A stretch of 10,271 nucleotides of DNA from positions 1-10,271 of the forward strand of contig CAJWMI010000061.1 in the NCBI GenBank assembly GCA_913043185.1, given 5' to 3'. Numbering within the stretch: the first letter of the stretch is position 1; every line of letters begins with the position of its first letter. The notes below the pieces were generated by a model. That model searched no databases. It was given only the letters and a program-made list of their open reading frames with translations, and was not told the origin of the DNA. Origin of the DNA: an uncultured Fidelibacterota bacterium (GTDB taxonomy: Bacteria; Marinisomatota; Marinisomatia; Marinisomatales; UBA1611). Positions 7,007 through 10,271 of this stretch are shown piece by piece. The position numbers were made by a program, and so were the translations under genes.

Positions 7007-8345
7007 ATAAAATGTATCTACTTAAATCCTGATCAACCACAATATCTCCAAGTGCTTCCTTAACATATTTTGCAGTGATCTTTATATTTTTTTGCCCAGA
7101 TTTTGGGTGCTCAAACAGAGGATCTTCAAGCAATGTTGTCATTATTGTATGTAGCCTTCTCGCACCAATATTTTCTGTTTTTGTGTTTACCTCTGTAGCT
7201 AGTTCAGATATAGCTTTGATTGAGGATTTTTCAAACTCTAACGTAACTCCCTCGGCCTCTAAGAGAGCAACATACTGCTTGATCAAGGCTGATTTTGGAT
7301 GGGTCAAAATCTTTATAAAATCTTTTGTTTTTAATTTTTCTAATTCCACTCGTATTGGAAAACGACCCTGGAGTTCGGGAATCATATCTGATGGGGTACT
7401 AATGTGAAAAGCTCCTGCAGCAATAAACAGTATATGGTCAGTCGAGATAACTCCATGCTTTGTATTCACATTGCTTCCTTCAACTATAGGTAGTAAGTCT
7501 CTTTGAACTCCCTCTCTACTTACATCCGGACCTTGTCCACCATTCCCGTTCACTACTTTGTCAATCTCATCTATAAAAATAATTCCATTGTTTTCGGCCC
7601 GCTCTTTTGCAATTCGCACAACCTCATCGTTATCAATTAATTTTTGAGATTCAGCCTCGATTAGAACTTCACGAGCTTCAGAAACTGGCATTTTTCTAGG
7701 TTTTTTAGATTTTGGCATAGCACTACTGAGCATATCCTTGATATTCATCCCAAGATCATCCATACCTACGGGCCCTAAAACCTGCATCCCTGTTATTGTA
7801 TCCTGCTCGATCTCAATCTCAATAATGTTTTCTTCAAAATCTCCATTTGCTAATTTTTTTCTCAATCTAGATCGTGTTCTCTCGTGTCTTTCTTGCATCT
7901 CATCAGATACTGAAGAACCATTTTTATTTTTATCCGGGAAAAGAATATCAATGATTCTTTCATTCGCTAAACTCTCAGCCAGACCAACAACCTCTTCCTC
8001 TTTTTCTCTCTGCACCATATTAAAAGATGTATCCATCAAATCTCTAATCATCGATTCAACATCCCTGCCAACATAACCAACTTCTGTGAATTTGCTAGCT
8101 TCTACTTTAACAAATGGAGCGCTTGTAAGCGCCGCAAGTCTTCTAGAAATCTCGGTTTTCCCAACTCCAGTAGAACCAATCATTATGATATTATTAGGCA
8201 TAATCTCATCACGCATATATCCAGAAACCTGCTGCCTTCTCCACCTATTTCTCATTGCGATCGCAACTGCTTTTTTTGCTCTATCCTGTCCAATAATAAA
8301 TTTATCAAGTTCCCGGACTATTTGTTTTGGTGTAAGCTCTTTCAC
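7005..8345 (-). CDS. hslU: HslU, ATPase/unfoldase subunit of the HslVU protease
   Basis: A 446-residue AAA+ ATPase, close to the E. coli length (443). Its hexamer unfolds substrates and feeds them to HslV in the cytosol. The N-terminus LTPKQIVRELDKFIIGQ is the standard opening and supports the GTG start at 8345. Walker A is GSTGVGKT at 57-64, the pore loop is GYVGRD at 90-95, and Walker B is IIFIDE at 255-260. The arginine-finger region is PELQGRFP at 323-330 and sensor 2 is GARR at 394-397. The inserted I-domain, rich in charged residues, fills about 110-240. The C-terminus DLSRYIL is the conserved tail that docks into HslV and activates it, so the pair should be functional. The start overlaps the hslV stop by one base (TAGTG), which implies coupled translation and matched amounts. 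Confidence 0.97.
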   Translation of the reverse strand: MKELTPKQIVRELDKFIIGQDRAKKAVAIAMRNRWRRQQVSGYMRDEIMPNNIIMIGSTGVGKTEISRRLAALTSAPFVKVEASKFTEVGYVGRDVESMIRDLMDTSFNMVQREKEEEVVGLAESLANERIIDILFPDKNKNGSSVSDEMQERHERTRSRLRKKLANGDFEENIIEIEIEQDTITGMQVLGPVGMDDLGMNIKDMLSSAMPKSKKPRKMPVSEAREVLIEAESQKLIDNDEVVRIAKERAENNGIIFIDEIDKVVNGNGGQGPDVSREGVQRDLLPIVEGSNVNTKHGVISTDHILFIAAGAFHISTPSDMIPELQGRFPIRVELEKLKTKDFIKILTHPKSALIKQYVALLEAEGVTLEFEKSSIKAISELATEVNTKTENIGARRLHTIMTTLLEDPLFEHPKSGQKNIKITAKYVKEALGDIVVDQDLSRYIL

Positions 8346-8893
8346 TATATCTCTAAAACAGTAATGGAGTCATTTGTATATATGCAAAGGTCGGCAGCAA
8401 TCTTTAAGGATTTCTCAGCGATCTGCTTTGCTGAGTACTTACCAGATTGGAGGAATGCTGTTGCTGCGGACTGTGCAAAACCGCCCCCTGAACCAATAGA
8501 AACAATAGCCCCATCTGGTTCAATTACATTACCATCTCCAGCAATAATAAAGCTATCCCTTTTATCCATAACAAGTAATAACGCCTCTAAATGACGAAGA
8601 ATTTTATCTGTCCTCCAATCTTTTGCCATTTCCACGACTGATCTTTTTAGATCTCCCTCATATTCATCTAGCTTTTGTTCAAATTTTTCAAATAACGTAA
8701 GCGCATCGGCAGCGGCTCCAGCAAATCCTCCTACGACACCCCCTTTTTGACTATCGAACTTTCTGACTTTTACTGCTTTTTGTTTCATCGCCATATCACC
8801 AAGGGTAACCTGCCCATCCCCGGCTACGGCAACTTTCCCTTTTGATCGAACACCTAATATCGTTGTAGATCTTATTTTGCGGTGTTCAATCAT
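8345..8893 (-). CDS. hslV: HslV, peptidase subunit of the HslVU protease
   Basis: A 182-residue proteasome-beta-like threonine peptidase that forms the double-ring core of HslVU. The segment STTILGVRSKGKVAVAGDGQVTLG at its N-terminal end is the family hallmark. Thr10 should become the N-terminal nucleophile after removal of a nine-residue leader (MIEHRKIRS). MKQKAVKVRK follows at about 36-45, and the GFAGAAADALTLFEKFE core and the later GSGGGFAQSAATA are typical. The ATG at 8893 overlaps the hflC TGA as ATGA and has GGAAG (8900-8904) six bases upstream, so it is likely translationally coupled to hflC. All expected residues are present and I see nothing broken. Confidence 0.97.
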   Translation of the reverse strand: MIEHRKIRSTTILGVRSKGKVAVAGDGQVTLGDMAMKQKAVKVRKFDSQKGGVVGGFAGAAADALTLFEKFEQKLDEYEGDLKRSVVEMAKDWRTDKILRHLEALLLVMDKRDSFIIAGDGNVIEPDGAIVSIGSGGGFAQSAATAFLQSGKYSAKQIAEKSLKIAADLCIYTNDSITVLEI

Positions 8894-9825
8894 TTTGTGC
8901 TTCCAAGATATTTTAAGAATTCTCCATCCGTGCTAAGGACCAATACCGTTTCCTTATCCAGTGTCTCTCTGTAGATCTCCATAGTTCTCATGAATCGATA
9001 AAAAGAAGCATCTTTATTGTATGCCGCGGCATATATGTTTGCGGCCTCTGCATCTGCTTTACCTTTTATCTCTTGTGAGCGCCTGTAAGCGTCTGATGTA
9101 ATTTCTTTGAGGTCTCTATCTTTCTGCCCACTTATTCTTGCGGATTCACCAGCACCTTGAGATCTAAATTCTTCAGCGATCCTCTTACGCTCAGAGATCA
9201 TTCGTTCGTATACTTTTTTACGAACCTCTGGAACATAATTAATCCGTTTAAACTGAAAATCAAGTATCTCAATACCAAGGTCACTTGTACTCTCTTTCGC
9301 AAGCTCTAGAATCTCTTTTGTAAGTTCATCTCGACCACTTTTAATGATTGCCTTTTCCTGTTTCGACTGGTCACTATCAACATTATTACTTACATAATCT
9401 CTGTTTGAACTCCTAACCAATTCTATAAGATCATGATTGGCAATAGCATTTTGAGTTGCCCCTTCTAAAACTGAACCTAAACGGGTTAATGCCTTTGACT
9501 CATCAAACAATCTTTTTGCATATTGCAAAGGGTCAGATATGCGCCATCTTGCATACGTATTTATGTTAATAAAACGTTTGTCCCTCGTGCTTACCTGTTT
9601 TGGCTCACCATCCCAAGCAAGAAACCTCTTGTCAAAATAGTTTGCAGTCTCCAAAAATGGTTTTTTTATCTTTAGCCCTGGTGTTGTTATGGGATCACCG
9701 ACTGGCTTCCCGAACTGTGTAATAACAACCTGCTCTGACTCATTAACTATATAAAAAGCACCACCTACGATTAGTAAAAATGCTATCGCCCCAATTGCAA
9801 TTAATATGCTTATAAATTTCCCCAT
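8890..9825 (-). CDS. hflC: HflC, SPFH/Band 7 membrane protein partner of HflK
   Basis: A 311-residue inner-membrane protein. In E. coli, HflC joins HflK in a large cage around FtsH that modulates degradation of membrane proteins. An N-terminal transmembrane anchor spans about 4-26, followed by the SPFH domain: NESEQVVITQFGKPVGD at 28-44, the PGLKIKKPF turn at 49-57, and YARWRISDPLQY at 91-102. A long charged helical part runs from about 198 to 265, with YERMISERKRIAEEFRSQG, then GESARI and KADAEAANIYA, which is characteristic of HflC. The C-terminal LSTDGEFLKYL resembles the HflC end. The ATG at 9825 overlaps the hflK TAA by one base (TAATG) and has a strong ribosome site. Joint production with HflK is expected. 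Confidence 0.95.
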   Translation of the reverse strand: MGKFISILIAIGAIAFLLIVGGAFYIVNESEQVVITQFGKPVGDPITTPGLKIKKPFLETANYFDKRFLAWDGEPKQVSTRDKRFININTYARWRISDPLQYAKRLFDESKALTRLGSVLEGATQNAIANHDLIELVRSSNRDYVSNNVDSDQSKQEKAIIKSGRDELTKEILELAKESTSDLGIEILDFQFKRINYVPEVRKKVYERMISERKRIAEEFRSQGAGESARISGQKDRDLKEITSDAYRRSQEIKGKADAEAANIYAAAYNKDASFYRFMRTMEIYRETLDKETVLVLSTDGEFLKYLGSTK

Positions 9826-10271
9826 TATTTTGACTCCTTTCCTAAAGGCAGTAGAGGTAAAATCCCCTCTAGGTCTTTATCTAAAATTATTTTCTGTTTG
9901 ATCTTTGGGTATACATCTGCCATTGTCTCTAGATATATTCTATTCTTAGTAACCTCCGGGGCTTTTTTATATGCCTTTAGAAGATCTTTGTATAGCGATG
10001 CATCACCCTTTGCTCTGTTGACCCTGTCCATTGCATATCCCTCAGCCTGTTGGACAGTTTGTTCTGCCTCCCCCCTTGCTCTGGGGATTATCCGATTATA
10101 ATCACCTAGTGCCTGATTGATCATTTTTTCTTTTTCTTGTTCGGCGGTGTTTACCTCATTAAAAGCATCTTGAACTTGCTTTGGGGGCAATACTTTTTGA
10201 AGAAGGATTCTGTTTATCTTTATTCCATTCTCATACTGATCACACATTTTTTGAAGTTTTTCTTCCATTTT
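9825..10271 (-). CDS. hflK: HflK, SPFH membrane protein partner of HflC (5' part missing)
   Basis: Only the last 148 codons are present; the frame stays open to the right edge, so the ATG at 10266-10268 is an internal methionine and not the start. The visible part is the C-terminal end of the SPFH domain and the long helix: YENGIKINRILLQKVLPP (E. coli has a similar YNAGIEV...ARPPEEV), then DAFNEVNTAEQEKEKMINQA, then PRARGEAE and AEGYAMDRVNRAKGDA. KAPEVTKNRIYLETM follows, which is close to the HflK form. The membrane anchor and the glycine-rich N-terminus usual in HflK would lie outside. Full-length HflK proteins are around 400 residues in E. coli, so well over half is missing. The stop overlaps the hflC start, and the operon promoter is expected to lie beyond the right edge. 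Confidence 0.92.
   Translation of the reverse strand, partial: KMEEKLQKMCDQYENGIKINRILLQKVLPPKQVQDAFNEVNTAEQEKEKMINQALGDYNRIIPRARGEAEQTVQQAEGYAMDRVNRAKGDASLYKDLLKAYKKAPEVTKNRIYLETMADVYPKIKQKIILDKDLEGILPLLPLGKESK
9834..9840 (-). promoter_or_regulatory. Ribosome binding site of hflC inside hflK
   Basis: AAAGGAG on the minus strand, eight bases before the hflC ATG, lies in the last codons of hflK. It is the best-matching ribosome site in the window and fixes the hflC start. Confidence 0.75.

Noticed and set aside
7738..8364. Overlapping plus-strand open frames opposite hslU.
   Set aside because: They mirror strongly conserved hslU codons, have no family resemblance, and look like shadows of the real gene.
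1..10271. Search for a mobile element, CRISPR array, toxin-antitoxin pair, RNA gene or defence system.
   Set aside because: I saw no repeats with spacers, transposase, small paired genes or tRNA-like folds. Nearly all bases belong to known-family genes and no gap exceeds about 65 bp.

Overview
The window holds nine protein genes and almost no spare DNA. It looks like a chromosomal piece of an AT-rich, Gram-negative (diderm) bacterium. A large outer-membrane beta-barrel of the TonB-receptor type, the HflK/HflC membrane pair, HslV/HslU and a secreted M14 peptidase of the kind common in Bacteroidota and relatives point to the FCB superphylum. A marine lineage such as Bacteroidota or Ca. Neomarinimicrobiota (SAR406) is my best guess, inferred from protein style only. 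I see no mobile element, CRISPR array, tRNA, rRNA or prophage.

The left third is on the plus strand. It starts with the 3' part of an outer-membrane beta-barrel receptor gene (open from base 1). Next come a secreted lipase resembling the Geobacillus/Staphylococcus family I.5 enzymes, and then a small membrane CDP-alcohol phosphatidyltransferase. All three concern the cell envelope or lipids, but nothing shows that they form one pathway.

The right two thirds are on the minus strand and form one compact run, read from the right edge: hflK (its 5' end lies outside the window), hflC, hslV, hslU, argF and an M14 metallocarboxypeptidase. Junctions are 1-nt or 4-nt overlaps (TAATG, ATGA, TAGTG), an 11-nt gap, and an apparent 16-nt overlap, so co-transcription and translational coupling are likely. 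Five of the six products concern proteolysis: HflKC is a membrane complex that modulates FtsH, HslVU is a cytosolic ATP-dependent protease, and the M14 enzyme is exported. ArgF (arginine biosynthesis) is the odd one out.

The two strands converge at 3482-3485, where one TTAA palindrome supplies both stop codons and no terminator is visible. A strong terminator-like hairpin with a six-T tail does occur on the minus strand at 27-64, inside the receptor gene. Other points worth a look are the M14 gene, whose conserved N-terminus and signal peptide lie in a frame with no ATG, GTG, TTG or CTG start, and the lipase, which has lost expected metal ligands. I found no clear new multi-gene system; these genes belong to known families.
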